Assembly (NCBI GenBank): GCA_964389025.1
Contig: CAYMCQ010000005.1
Coordinates: 21,459 to 85,458 of the forward strand
Origin: CAYMCQ01 sp964389025
GTDB taxonomy: Bacteria; Verrucomicrobiota; Verrucomicrobiia; Limisphaerales; CAYMCQ01
Direction of reading: 5' to 3'
DNA: 64,000 bases
The notes beneath the pieces were generated by a model. It had not been told where the DNA came from and ran no database searches. It was given only the letters and a program-made list of their open reading frames with translations. The position numbers and the translations under genes were made by a program. Position 1 is the first letter of the stretch. The number at the start of each line of letters is the position of its first letter. Below, piece by piece: positions 33,475 through 42,346 of the stretch.

Positions 33475-35888
33475 CAGGCGTAGCCGTCAAGCGCGCCATC
33501 AATAACATCTTTCCAGCGGTCAATTTTCGTCGTCACCCAAGCTTCAAGGCTTGGCATTCGTTTCATGTTGAACGAACAAATTCTCGATGGGGTGAGTTTG
33601 CGCCCGTAACTGAAACGCCACCGTTCCAAACGCACAATCGCTGCTGCGATGAAAAAACTCGCCAAGCTTAATACCTTTCCTTGCTTTGGCAGCAAGATGA
33701 GGCAGTCGTCGTTCACACCGCAGGGTTCGAGTTGGACGAATGATTCACCGATTGATCCGGTTTGGGCGACCGTCACGAAAGGCGGCTTCACGAGTTGATC
33801 GAACGCCAACCAGCCATAACATCCGTTGTATTGTTCGGTCGGCGAAACGACCAGCGCATCGCCGGGAGGAATCCCGTCGCGGCTGTGTAGTTCTTTCTGC
33901 CCATAGAACAAATCAAAATGCTCGCCGATAGTGCCCGCAGCTTTTGGGAGGGTGCGAGCGTTTTTCAATCGCTTCGGGCCGCAGATGGAACGGTATTCAA
34001 AAACTTTTAGCTCCTCTGCCTCGACGCTTTTCCTGAGTCGCGCGACCTCTGCCGCATACCGCACATAGAATGACGCGAGCCGGCGTAGGAGTTCATCGAT
34101 GCTATCCTTGAGTTCGTCTTCAGACGGAATCGCAGCTGGAATGTATGCGCCGGGCGACCACTCGGTGCGGCCACAAATGGCTGCAAGACCAGCGAAGCCG
34201 GGAATCACCTTTTTGTTTAGAACCGAATCGATTGCTTGGGGCAGGTGATTCTTCTTGTCGTCCCGTATCACTCGACTTCCCTTTTTCAGCGTCAGTCCGT
34301 CGTAGTGGATGCGGGCGAAGACGGCCTTTCGGTTTGCCGAATGAGGAATGCCCTTCTCCAAAATAACCACTGACGTTGTCGCCGACGCGTAAGGCTGAAA
34401 AAGCTCATCCGGCAGTTGGCAAACGGCAACGAGAGAATTGTGTTTGAGCAGTTTCTCACGCCAAGCACCGATGCTTTTCTTCACAATCAGACTCGTGGGC
34501 AAGATTACGGCGAGTTTCCCTCTAGGCTTCAATGCTTCCAACGCACGTTCGACAAAACTTTGCGGCGGAATGTCCGTGCTCTTGTGCGGGAACGGCGGAT
34601 TCATAAGCGCCACATCACACCTGCCAAGCGGAAAACTAGGAGTCGCAAAGCAGTCCTCTTTGCGAATGCCGGTTTTCCCGTCGCCGCGAAGAATCATGTT
34701 CGTGACACACAGGGCCGCTGTCACCGGCTCAGATTCGTAACCGATCAGATTCGATTTAACCATCTTGACCACGTCTTCGTATTTCAGGCGTGAAACTTCA
34801 TGAACGCGTTGGAGGCACGCAATCAAGAAACCGCCAGTGCCACACGCGGGATCAATCACGATGTCTTGGCGTGTCACTTCGCAAAGGTCGGCCATGAATC
34901 GCGTGATGTGCCGGGGAGTAAAATACTGGCCGATCGTGTTACCGCCGGTGTAGCGGAAGAAAGTTTCGTAAAGCTGGCCGAGATAATCGTGGGCGAAGGA
35001 CGCCGTGACGACGTTCAGATTTTCAAGTATCGAGAGAATACGCCAAGCAGATGAAGCAAGTTTTTCATTGGCCTCATCAACGTGAAGGCTTTCGGCAAGT
35101 TCCGGCTTCCCGCCTTTTTTGAAAGCGGCTTCGCACGCCGCGTTTATGTCGTGCAAAACGAAATCGGGGTCTCTCCGCAATGCGCCGCGAGACTGCCAAA
35201 GACCGAGCATCATTGCGCCGACGTGCGCCGGGCGGAATTCGTCTTTGATGTGCGCCTCGCGGAGGATTCGGTTCATCACGTCCGCTTTCTCTGCCAAGAC
35301 TTCTGGTCGCGGAACGACTGGCGACAAATCAAGCTGGCCCGGAGACGCAAGAAGGAGAGCAACATCCTCCGGCGTCGGAATCCACGAAACCGGTTTGCCG
35401 CTATACACGATGTGTTGCCACTTGCCGCGTAGAAACTTCTTCACCTCAATCCGCAGACCGGTCTTTTCCTGTCCGGCGACGCCCACAGCGATGACTGAAT
35501 GGCCTGCGTCGAGACAGGCTTTGCCGTAGCAGGCGCACGCCTCGTCGATTGCTCCTTCCAAGTCCTCCTCGTCAGACTTGGTTTCAATGACGAGTTGTGG
35601 AACTAGACCGCCGCTCGTCACGAGCAGGAAGTCCGGGTATGCGTCTCCCTTTCCGCTCTTGCTCTTGCCTTGAAAAATCTCGGCCAGATGGGCGAGAGAC
35701 TTGTATTCGTTTTGCCGCACAAGCCTCCCTTTCGGGGGTCGTGCAACTGCCCAACCCTGAATGTTGAGTAAATCCAGAACCGCGTCCTCAGTTCGACGTT
35801 CCGACAGGTGCGTCACGGCAGACGCGCTCCAAAACGCGTGATGCCATTCGCAAGGATGAATGTGCTCATAGGCTTTTCGCCCGCGCAA
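33474..35888 (-). CDS. Single-polypeptide restriction-modification enzyme (nuclease-methylase-specificity)
   Basis: Up to 804 residues. An N-terminal nuclease-like domain contains YPDFLLVTSGGLVPQLVIET with K at residue 104 (PD at 85-86, E-T-K at 102-104), a PD-(D/E)XK pattern like HsdR N-domains. A type I-like N6-adenine methylase follows with HDYLGQLYETFFRYTGGNTI, QYFTPRHITRFM, the SAM motif VIDPACGTGGFL (346-353) and catalytic NPPF (430-433). The last 150 residues resemble a target-recognition region. This suits a type IIG-like or stand-alone type I-like system protecting against foreign DNA. The start is unsure: TTG at 35886-35888 is the furthest listed, but GTG at 35814-35816 (MTHLSERRTEDAVLDLL) fits related proteins better. 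It splits the purine genes and has repeats at both ends. Confidence 0.85.
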   Translation of the reverse strand: MRGRKAYEHIHPCEWHHAFWSASAVTHLSERRTEDAVLDLLNIQGWAVARPPKGRLVRQNEYKSLAHLAEIFQGKSKSGKGDAYPDFLLVTSGGLVPQLVIETKSDEEDLEGAIDEACACYGKACLDAGHSVIAVGVAGQEKTGLRIEVKKFLRGKWQHIVYSGKPVSWIPTPEDVALLLASPGQLDLSPVVPRPEVLAEKADVMNRILREAHIKDEFRPAHVGAMMLGLWQSRGALRRDPDFVLHDINAACEAAFKKGGKPELAESLHVDEANEKLASSAWRILSILENLNVVTASFAHDYLGQLYETFFRYTGGNTIGQYFTPRHITRFMADLCEVTRQDIVIDPACGTGGFLIACLQRVHEVSRLKYEDVVKMVKSNLIGYESEPVTAALCVTNMILRGDGKTGIRKEDCFATPSFPLGRCDVALMNPPFPHKSTDIPPQSFVERALEALKPRGKLAVILPTSLIVKKSIGAWREKLLKHNSLVAVCQLPDELFQPYASATTSVVILEKGIPHSANRKAVFARIHYDGLTLKKGSRVIRDDKKNHLPQAIDSVLNKKVIPGFAGLAAICGRTEWSPGAYIPAAIPSEDELKDSIDELLRRLASFYVRYAAEVARLRKSVEAEELKVFEYRSICGPKRLKNARTLPKAAGTIGEHFDLFYGQKELHSRDGIPPGDALVVSPTEQYNGCYGWLAFDQLVKPPFVTVAQTGSIGESFVQLEPCGVNDDCLILLPKQGKVLSLASFFIAAAIVRLERWRFSYGRKLTPSRICSFNMKRMPSLEAWVTTKIDRWKDVIDGALDGYA

Positions 35889-35917
35889 TTCAGCCCTGTC
35901 GAATGGCTTGTCCTTGT

Positions 35918-35990
35918 GAAGGGACGCCGTGCCTGAAACAGAAGGGGCGTGACCTAGTCACGCTCTCTCTCAGGCACGGGCGTGCCCTTC
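35918..35990. repeat. Palindromic repeat next to the restriction-modification gene
   Basis: GAAGGGACGCCGTGCCTGA pairs with TCAGGCACGGGCGTGCCCTTC; the loop holds GTGACCTAGTCAC. It overlaps the possible 5' end of the restriction-modification open frame. Confidence 0.8.
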
Positions 35991-36399
35991 AAAGAACGCT
36001 TTCGGACACGCCCGAGTGGGCGTGTCTTCTAGCGCCGTCTTTGAAGTCAAAAATTGCCCGTTTTGAGAGAGACAGCAGCCGAAGCTACGCGAATTGTTTT
36101 TTGTAAAAAGTTTCTGGTCGTTTTGTTTTTTAACTGACGCGGCGAGATTACGCCGGGCGGCGGCGCACGACAAGCGCAGGAATTTTGCGACTCCTCACCC
36201 CGGCCCTCTCCTCGTTTGGCGAGGAGAGGGAGAATTATTTTGTGAGACGATTTGATTCGTTCGCGCCCGCTCACTCAGCCCTCGCGGGACTTTGCCTTTG
36301 GCAAATTCCTTTCGTCGCTACCCGAGCGACTCAAGTCCCAGGGTAGCCCCGAAAGTTTTCGGGGCAACCGCTGGGCTGATTTCCGTAGCGCCTTCAGCG

Positions 36400-36457
36400 C
36401 ATCCGTGTCCATCCGCGTCCATCTGTGTCCATCTGTGTCCATCTGTGTCCATCTGTG
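36400..36457 (+). repeat. Six 10-bp tandem units upstream of malate synthase
   Basis: Units CATCCGTGTC, CATCCGCGTC, three of CATCTGTGTC and CATCTGTGGT are in a row, about 60 bases before the ATG. A three-unit version of the same array stands directly before the ATG at 54897. Confidence 0.9.
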
Positions 36458-36518
36458 GTTAAAATTCTTTGCGTTCCTTGCGTTCTGTTGCGGCAAATGT
36501 TTTACTTTCTTGGCCCAA

Positions 36519-38102
36519 ATGAACAACACCATCGAAATCAAACCAGCCATTGATTCCAACGCAGCGCAACTGCTGACGATGGATGCAATGAGTTTCTTGA
36601 TGAATCTCCATCGCGAGTTTGAGCCGACACGCCAGAAACTTCTCGCCCGTCGCGTTGAACGGCAGAAGGAAATTGATGGCGGCGCGATGCCGGATTTTCT
36701 CTCGGCGACCAAAGCCATACGCGAGGACAAGTCGTGGCGCGTTGCTTCGATTCCCGCCGATTTGCAGGATCGGCGAACGGAGATCACCGGACCGGTGGAT
36801 CGCAAGATGGTCATCAACGCGCTCAATTCCGGTGCGAAGGTTTTCATGGCCGATTTCGAGGACGCCACGTCGCCAACCTGGAAAAATCTCATCGAAGGCC
36901 AGGCAAATCTGTGCGACGCCGTCCGCCGGACGATTTCGTTCAGCAATCCCGACGGCAAGCAATACAAGCTCAACGCGCAAACCGCCACGCTGCTCGTGCG
37001 CCCGCGCGGCTGGCATTTGCCGGAGAAGCACGTCTTCGTGGACGGCAAACCGATTTCTGGCAGCCTGTTCGACTTCGGTTTGTATTTCTTCCACAACGCC
37101 GCCGAGTTGTTGAAGCGCGGCAGCGGGCCGTATTTTTATCTGCCGAAAATGGAGAGCCATCTCGAAGCGCGGCTCTGGAACGACATTTTCAATTTCGCGC
37201 AGGACACGCTGAAAATTCCGCGCGGCTCGATTCGCGCGACGGTTTTGATCGAGACGATTCTCGCCACGTTCGAGGCCGAGGAGATTCTTTACGAACTGCG
37301 CGAACATTCGGCGGGGCTGAATTGCGGGCGCTGGGATTACATTTTCAGCTTCATCAAAAAATTCCGTAACCGCCCCGGCTTCACGTTCCCCGACCGCACA
37401 CAAGTCACGATGACCTCGCCGTTCATGCGCGCGTATTGCCTGAATGTCATCAAGGTCTGTCACCGTCGCGGCGCGCACGCGATGGGCGGCATGGCGGCAC
37501 AAATTCCCATCAAGAGCGATCCGGCGGCGAACGAAGCCGCGCTCGCCCGCGTCCTCGCCGACAAGGAGCGCGAGGCGAGCGACGGCCACGACGGCACATG
37601 GGTCGCGCATCCCGGCCTCGTGCCCGTGGCGCTCAAGGCGTTCGATAAACACATGGCGACGGCGAATCAAATTTCCAAACAGCGCGATGACGTGGACGTG
37701 TCCGCGAAAGATTTGCTGGCCGTCCCGACCGGCACGATCACCCAGGACGGTCTGCGCGGAAACATCCGCGTGGGCGTGCAATATCTCGAAGCCTGGCTCG
37801 GCGGCAACGGTTGCGTGCCGCTTTACAACCTGATGGAAGACGCCGCCACAGCCGAAATTTCCCGCGCGCAAATCTGGCAATGGCTGGCGCACAACGCCGC
37901 GCTCGCCGACGGACGGAAGATCACGACGCAGCTTTATGACGAGATTTTGCCGCAGGAAATGGCGCGCATCGAAAAAGAAGTCGGCAGCGCGCGGTTCAGC
38001 GCCGGCCATTCCGCTCGTGCCGCAAAGCTGTTCAGTGAAATGTCGAAAGCCAGAGAATTTGCGGAGTTCTTGACGTTGCCCGCGTATGAGTTGATTGATT
38101 GA
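36519..38102 (+). CDS. aceB: Malate synthase A
   Basis: A 527-residue enzyme condensing glyoxylate with acetyl-CoA to give malate. Family motifs are VFMADFEDATSPTWKNLIEG (acidic cluster for Mg), LLVRPRGWHLPEKHVFVDG, PYFYLPKMESHLEARLWND, IPRGSIRATVLIETILATFE, LNCGRWDYIFSFIKKF and AMGGMAAQIPIK; the C-terminal plug carries LYNLMEDAATAEISRAQIW with the catalytic Asp. Length matches the A isoform. The frame stays open upstream through repeat sequence, but the ATG at 36519 (MNNTIEIKPAIDSN) fits family starts. No isocitrate lyase is nearby, and it runs two bases into the xanthine dehydrogenase gene, so the glyoxylate is more likely to come from ureides than from isocitrate. Confidence 0.95.
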   Translation: MNNTIEIKPAIDSNAAQLLTMDAMSFLMNLHREFEPTRQKLLARRVERQKEIDGGAMPDFLSATKAIREDKSWRVASIPADLQDRRTEITGPVDRKMVINALNSGAKVFMADFEDATSPTWKNLIEGQANLCDAVRRTISFSNPDGKQYKLNAQTATLLVRPRGWHLPEKHVFVDGKPISGSLFDFGLYFFHNAAELLKRGSGPYFYLPKMESHLEARLWNDIFNFAQDTLKIPRGSIRATVLIETILATFEAEEILYELREHSAGLNCGRWDYIFSFIKKFRNRPGFTFPDRTQVTMTSPFMRAYCLNVIKVCHRRGAHAMGGMAAQIPIKSDPAANEAALARVLADKEREASDGHDGTWVAHPGLVPVALKAFDKHMATANQISKQRDDVDVSAKDLLAVPTGTITQDGLRGNIRVGVQYLEAWLGGNGCVPLYNLMEDAATAEISRAQIWQWLAHNAALADGRKITTQLYDEILPQEMARIEKEVGSARFSAGHSARAAKLFSEMSKAREFAEFLTLPAYELID

Positions 38103-38104
38103 GT

Positions 38105-41100
38105 ATGAGCAGTCCGCTGGAATTTACATTGAACGGCAAGCCGGTTCGCGTCGAAGCGGTTTCGCCGAACATGACTCTGCTCGATTTTTTGCGCGGCAGC
38201 GGCTTGACCGGCTCTAAGGAAGGTTGCGCGGAAGGTGATTGCGGCGCGTGCTCCGTCGTCATTGTGGACCGCGATGCAACTGGGAAAACGTGCTATCGCT
38301 CGATTAATTCCTGTCTTGTGCCGATCTGTTTGCTCGCTGGCCGGGAGATTGTTTCCGTCGAAGGTATTGGCTGTTCCGCGAAGATGCATCCAGTGCAGCG
38401 CGAAATGGTCAAGCATTTCGGCTCGCAATGCGGCTACTGCACGCCCGGTTTCATCTGCTCGCTGTTCGAGGGCTACTACCGCGACGACCTCCGCACGCAG
38501 GACGATCTTGATGACCAGCTTTCCGGCAATCTTTGCCGCTGCACCGGCTACCGCCCGATTCGCGACGCGGCGATGGAGGCTTTTGGCGATCGGCCATCGG
38601 CTATCGGCGATGATGTTTTTGCAGAACGTCTCAAGAAATCCAATGGCAAACCCGGCGCAGCTAACTACGAAAACAACGGGGAAAAGTTCCTCCGTCCTGC
38701 ATCACTCGCCGACTTGTTGCGCCTGCTGAAAGAAAACCCCGACGCGCGAATGATCGCCGGAGCGACGGAGCTTGGCCTCGACATCACCAAGCGTTACAAA
38801 AAATTTCCCGCGCTCATTTCCGTCGAAGCCGTGCCGGAGTTGAAGGAAATCAAGAAAACGGATTCCGAATGGCACATCGGCGCGGCGGCGACATTGACTG
38901 AGATCGAAGCAACGGTTGCAACGGAAATTCCCGCGCTGGACGACATGCTGCGCGTCTTTGGCTCGCGACAAATCCGCAATCGCGCCACAATGGGCGGCAA
39001 CATCGTCACCGCCTCGCCCATCGGCGACAGCGCGCCGGTGTTGCTCGCGCTGGACGCGAAGGTCGTCATCGCGTCGCTTCAAAGTAGCGCGGGCTTCCAG
39101 CCTGCGCAGGAGGCAGGCAAGATGCCCGCCCTACTTTCAGAGCGCGTCGTTCCGATCAGCGAATTCTTCATCGCCTACCGAAGAACTGCGCTTCAACCGG
39201 GGGAAGTCTTGAAAACCATCATCGTGCCGCGCGGTGTTCCGGCAAAAGGCCTGACGCGAAAATGCGAGTGGTTCAAGGTTTCCAAGCGCCGCGAGATGGA
39301 CATCAGCACCGTGGCTGGGTGTTTTACCGTTGATTTGGATGGGAAGAAAATCGTGCGCAACGTCCGGCTGGCCTACGGCGGTGTTGCTGCGATGCCCTCG
39401 CGGGCGAAGAAAACGGAAGCTGCGCTGCTTGGAAAAGTTTGGAGCGAGGAAACAATTCAAGAGGCTCTGCCGATTTTGCAGACTGAATTCACGCCGATTT
39501 CCGACGTGCGAGGCGATGCGGAGTTTCGGCGCGGATTGATCACGAGTTTGTTGGAGAAGTTTTTTCATTCCGTTTCGGAGGGACGAGTTACACGAGTCCC
39601 TAATTTCGAAAACCAGAGTTTGAGGCTCGTGGAACTTGCCCCTCCGAAAAAAAATGTTTGCGCTGTTCCCCACGAAAGCGCGCACAAGCACGTCACCGGC
39701 GAGGCGATTTATGCGGACGATCAAACGGCGTTCCGCCCGATGCTCGAAGTCTGGCCGGTCTGCTCGCCCCACGCGCGCGCGAGGATTTTGAAACGCGACG
39801 CGACTGCCGCCCGCAAAATGCCCGGCATCAAAGCCGTCCTCATGGCCGAAGATGTTCCCGGACACAACGACACCGGCACGAAAAACGACGAGCCGTTGTT
39901 CGCGGCCAAGGAAGTTTTGTTTCACGAACAGATCGTGGCGCTCGTCGTTGGTGAATCGCAGGAGGCTTGTCGCGCCGCTGCTTCGAAAGTCATTGTTGAA
40001 TACGAACCGCTCGCGCCGGTTCTCACGCTCAAGCAGGCATTGGCAGCAAAAAGTTTTCACAACGAACCGAATTTTATTCGGCGCGGCGACGCGGAACGCG
40101 CGTTAAGCGATGCCCCGCTGACGTTCGAAGGTGAGTTCGAGCTTGGCGGGCAGGAACATTTTTATCTCGAATCGCAGGCGGCTTGGGCCGAGCGCGGCGA
40201 GGATGGCTCGATGTTTGTCGCATCTTCAACGCAGCATCCGTCCGAAGTTCAAATGGTCGTTGCGCACCTGCTGCATCAGCCGATCAACAAAATCGTCGTG
40301 CAATGCCCGCGAATGGGCGGTGGTTTCGGCGGCAAGGAAACTCAAGCGGCGATTCCGGCGGCGCTCGCGGCGCTCGCATCGCATCACACCGGCAAACCGG
40401 TGCGCGTCCGTTTCAATCGCGATCAGGACATGGCCATCACCGGCCATCGCCATCCGTTTTTTGCGAAGTTCAAGGTCGGCTTCGACGAGCAAGGTGTGTT
40501 GCGCGCGGCGAAAGTTCATCTCTGGTCGAACGGCGGCTGGTCGCAGGATCTGTCGCAGGCAGTGACCGACCGCGCATTGTTTCACCTCGACAACGCCTAC
40601 TACATTCCGTCGGTGGAATTTCGCGGACAGGTTGCGAAAACAAATTTGTCGTCGAACACGGCGTTTCGCGGATTCGGCGGGCCGCAGGGAATGCTGGTCA
40701 TTGAGGAAATTCTGGATCGCATCGCGCGACGACTCGGTTTGCCGCCGGAAAATGTGCGCGAACGGAATCTTTATCATGGCAAAGGTGAAACGAACACCAC
40801 GCATTACGGGCAGGAGATAGAAGACAATCGGATTCAGACGGTCTGGCAGGAGTTGAAAAAATCTTCCGCGCTCGAACAGCGGCGCAATGAAACCGCGGAG
40901 TGGAACGCGGCGCATCCACATTGCAAACGCGGCATCGCTATCACGCCGGTGAAGTTTGGAATTTCATTCACCGTCACTCATCTAAACCAAGCGGGCGCGT
41001 TTGTTTTGATTTATCAGGACGGCACGGTGCAATTGAATCACGGCGGAACTGAAATGGGCCAGGGCCTGCACACGAACGTGGCGATGATTGCGGCGAACGA

Positions 41101-42055
41101 ACTTGGCGTGAAGCTGGAGAACATCCGCGTCATGCCGACGAGCACCGACAAAGTGCCAAACACTTCCGCGACGGCGGCGTCTGCGGGAACGGATTTGAAC
41201 GGCGCGGCGATTAAGAATGCGTGTGAGATTTTGCGCGCCAGACTTGTGCCCGTCGCGGCGGAACTTGTAGCAGCCGAGATAACGAGGCTTAAATTGAGAT
41301 CGCCGATAGCCGATAGCCAATCGCCAAGTGATCAGAGCCTCGTTACCTCGGCTGCTACGGACATGATATTTGCCGACGGTTTCGTTTTCCACCGCGACCA
41401 TTCGGACACGAAAGTTCCATTCGCAGACGTCGTCAAGAAAGCTTACCTCGCGCGCGTGAGTCTCTCGACCACGGGCTACTACGCCACGCCGGGAATTCAT
41501 TGGGACCGAAACGCCGGGCGCGGCAAGCCGTTCCATTATTTCGCCAACGGCGCGGCGGTGACGGAAGTCGAGGTGGACGGCTTCACGGGGATGCATCGTG
41601 TTTTGCGCGTGGACATTTTGCACGACGTCGGCGACTCGGTGAACGAAGGCGTGAATCGCGGCCAGATCGAAGGCGGCTTCGTGCAAGGCATGGGCTGGCT
41701 GACGACCGAGGAACTCAAGTGGGACGACAAAGGCCGGCTGCTCACGCATTCGCCGGACACTTACAAAATTCCATCCGTCGGCGACACGCCGCAGATTTTC
41801 AACGTGACGTTGCTGAAAAACGCGACGCAAAAAAATGTCGTTTACGGCAGCAAAGCCGTCGGCGAACCGCCGTTGATGCTGGCGATTTCCGTGCGCGAAG
41901 CCATTCGCGACGCCGTCGCGGCCTTTGGTTCAGGAAAAGGCGAAGTGGCGCTTGCATCGCCGGCGACGTGCGAAGCGATTTTCATGGCGATTCAGAAACA
42001 GCGAGAAGTTGGCCGAAAACCTTCTTACCACCCAGAACTTGTCGCGGCGAAATAA
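38105..42055 (+). CDS. Single-chain xanthine dehydrogenase
   Basis: A 1,316-residue protein carrying all three modules that are usually split in bacteria. [2Fe-2S] domains: GCAEGDCGACS (Cys41, 46, 49) and GSQCGYCTPG/GNLCRCTGYR (Cys109, 112, 144, 146). FAD domain at about 190-490: MIAGATELGLDI, NRATMGGNIVTASPIGDSAP. Molybdopterin domain from about 520: HVTGEAIYADDQ, GGGFGGKETQ, FRGFGGPQGM, TEMGQGLHTNVAMI, VPNTSATAASAGTDLNG and the catalytic Glu in GSKAVGEPPLML. It oxidises hypoxanthine and xanthine to urate. The ATG at 38105 is two bases after the malate synthase stop. Three dispersed repeats are inserted in frame: at residues about 160-170 (linker), 327-344 (FAD domain) and 1055-1085 (molybdopterin domain). 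Confidence 0.95.
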   Translation: MSSPLEFTLNGKPVRVEAVSPNMTLLDFLRGSGLTGSKEGCAEGDCGACSVVIVDRDATGKTCYRSINSCLVPICLLAGREIVSVEGIGCSAKMHPVQREMVKHFGSQCGYCTPGFICSLFEGYYRDDLRTQDDLDDQLSGNLCRCTGYRPIRDAAMEAFGDRPSAIGDDVFAERLKKSNGKPGAANYENNGEKFLRPASLADLLRLLKENPDARMIAGATELGLDITKRYKKFPALISVEAVPELKEIKKTDSEWHIGAAATLTEIEATVATEIPALDDMLRVFGSRQIRNRATMGGNIVTASPIGDSAPVLLALDAKVVIASLQSSAGFQPAQEAGKMPALLSERVVPISEFFIAYRRTALQPGEVLKTIIVPRGVPAKGLTRKCEWFKVSKRREMDISTVAGCFTVDLDGKKIVRNVRLAYGGVAAMPSRAKKTEAALLGKVWSEETIQEALPILQTEFTPISDVRGDAEFRRGLITSLLEKFFHSVSEGRVTRVPNFENQSLRLVELAPPKKNVCAVPHESAHKHVTGEAIYADDQTAFRPMLEVWPVCSPHARARILKRDATAARKMPGIKAVLMAEDVPGHNDTGTKNDEPLFAAKEVLFHEQIVALVVGESQEACRAAASKVIVEYEPLAPVLTLKQALAAKSFHNEPNFIRRGDAERALSDAPLTFEGEFELGGQEHFYLESQAAWAERGEDGSMFVASSTQHPSEVQMVVAHLLHQPINKIVVQCPRMGGGFGGKETQAAIPAALAALASHHTGKPVRVRFNRDQDMAITGHRHPFFAKFKVGFDEQGVLRAAKVHLWSNGGWSQDLSQAVTDRALFHLDNAYYIPSVEFRGQVAKTNLSSNTAFRGFGGPQGMLVIEEILDRIARRLGLPPENVRERNLYHGKGETNTTHYGQEIEDNRIQTVWQELKKSSALEQRRNETAEWNAAHPHCKRGIAITPVKFGISFTVTHLNQAGAFVLIYQDGTVQLNHGGTEMGQGLHTNVAMIAANELGVKLENIRVMPTSTDKVPNTSATAASAGTDLNGAAIKNACEILRARLVPVAAELVAAEITRLKLRSPIADSQSPSDQSLVTSAATDMIFADGFVFHRDHSDTKVPFADVVKKAYLARVSLSTTGYYATPGIHWDRNAGRGKPFHYFANGAAVTEVEVDGFTGMHRVLRVDILHDVGDSVNEGVNRGQIEGGFVQGMGWLTTEELKWDDKGRLLTHSPDTYKIPSVGDTPQIFNVTLLKNATQKNVVYGSKAVGEPPLMLAISVREAIRDAVAAFGSGKGEVALASPATCEAIFMAIQKQREVGRKPSYHPELVAAK
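38585..38611. repeat. Short repeat (family F) in xanthine dehydrogenase
   Basis: GGCGATCGGCCATCGGCTAT followed by CGGCGAT; the reverse complement, with two changes, lies at 41299-41325. It encodes GDRPSAIGDD in the linker between the iron-sulfur and FAD domains. Confidence 0.8.
39083..39135. repeat. Palindromic repeat (family D) in xanthine dehydrogenase
   Basis: AGTAGCGCGGGCTTCCAGCC pairs with GGCAAGATGCCCGCCCTACT around a short core. It is read as SSAGFQPAQEAGKMPALLSE in frame. A longer member of the family is in the xdhC gene at 42896-42988. Confidence 0.85.
41267..41358. repeat. Palindromic repeat (family A) with a nested repeat (family F) in xanthine dehydrogenase
   Basis: Arms GTAGCAGCCGAGATAACGAG and CTCGTTACCTCGGCTGCTAC. 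The loop at 41299-41325 (ATCGCCGATAGCCGATAGCC) is a second copy of family F, so one repeat has entered another. The whole is read in frame as AAEITRLKLRSPIADSQSPS and SLVTSAATD. Confidence 0.9.
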
Positions 42056-42083
42056 TAAGATAAGTAATGGCTAGCGGCATCAC

Positions 42084-42341
42084 ATGTCCTGCATGAACGA
42101 AAAGGAGATCAAAGAATTGGAGAAGAACCAACGGTTGTCTGCACGGTCGATTCCGATTGGTGCATGCTTCCTCGTGGTCGCTATCTTGGGGCTTTGGCTG
42201 CTCGGTAAATTGTTTACAATTTCAGTCTGGGTGCATGTCATCGTGCTCGGCTTGACGGCCTTCACTTTGATCGGCGACATCTACAATTACTTTTACTGTG
42301 GTCGGAAGCTGAAAGCGATTAAGCAAAACCACACTGTGTAA
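42084..42341 (+). CDS. Small two-helix membrane protein
   Basis: An 85-residue protein with two hydrophobic helices (IPIGACFLVVAILGLWLLGK and VWVHVIVLGLTAFTLIGDIY) and basic ends (EKEIKELEKNQ, GRKLKAIKQNHTV). The start ATG has AAGG-like sequence before it but no strong Shine-Dalgarno. It lies between xanthine dehydrogenase and the convergent xdhC gene. I do not recognise it; a link to purine metabolism rests on position only. Confidence 0.6.
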   Translation: MSCMNEKEIKELEKNQRLSARSIPIGACFLVVAILGLWLLGKLFTISVWVHVIVLGLTAFTLIGDIYNYFYCGRKLKAIKQNHTV

Positions 42342-42346
42342 CACTC

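Larger units (their letters stand above)
35889..36518. other. Repeat-rich intergenic region upstream of malate synthase
   Basis: This 630-base stretch is a mosaic of unrelated repeats: a hairpin pair at 35918-35990, GACACGCC/GGCGTGTC at about 35994-36022, CCCTCTCCTCG/CGAGGAGAGGG at about 36203-36230, CCCCGAAAG/CTTTCGGGG-like hairpin at 36345-36362, and a tandem array at 36400-36457. No gene is seen. Promoters for the divergent restriction-modification and malate synthase genes must lie here. Confidence 0.7.

Noticed and set aside
36400..36457. Possible CRISPR array
   Set aside because: The units are 10 bp and directly adjacent, with no spacers and no cas genes in the window; it is a simple tandem repeat.
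36459..38009. Long open frame (516 codons) on the minus strand opposite malate synthase
   Set aside because: It is a shadow of the malate synthase codons; the plus-strand protein has all family motifs, while the minus frame has no recognisable sequence. The same applies to the long frames opposite adenine deaminase (43396-44904), opposite the first MocA gene (1030-2415) and opposite the IS element (28914-29876).
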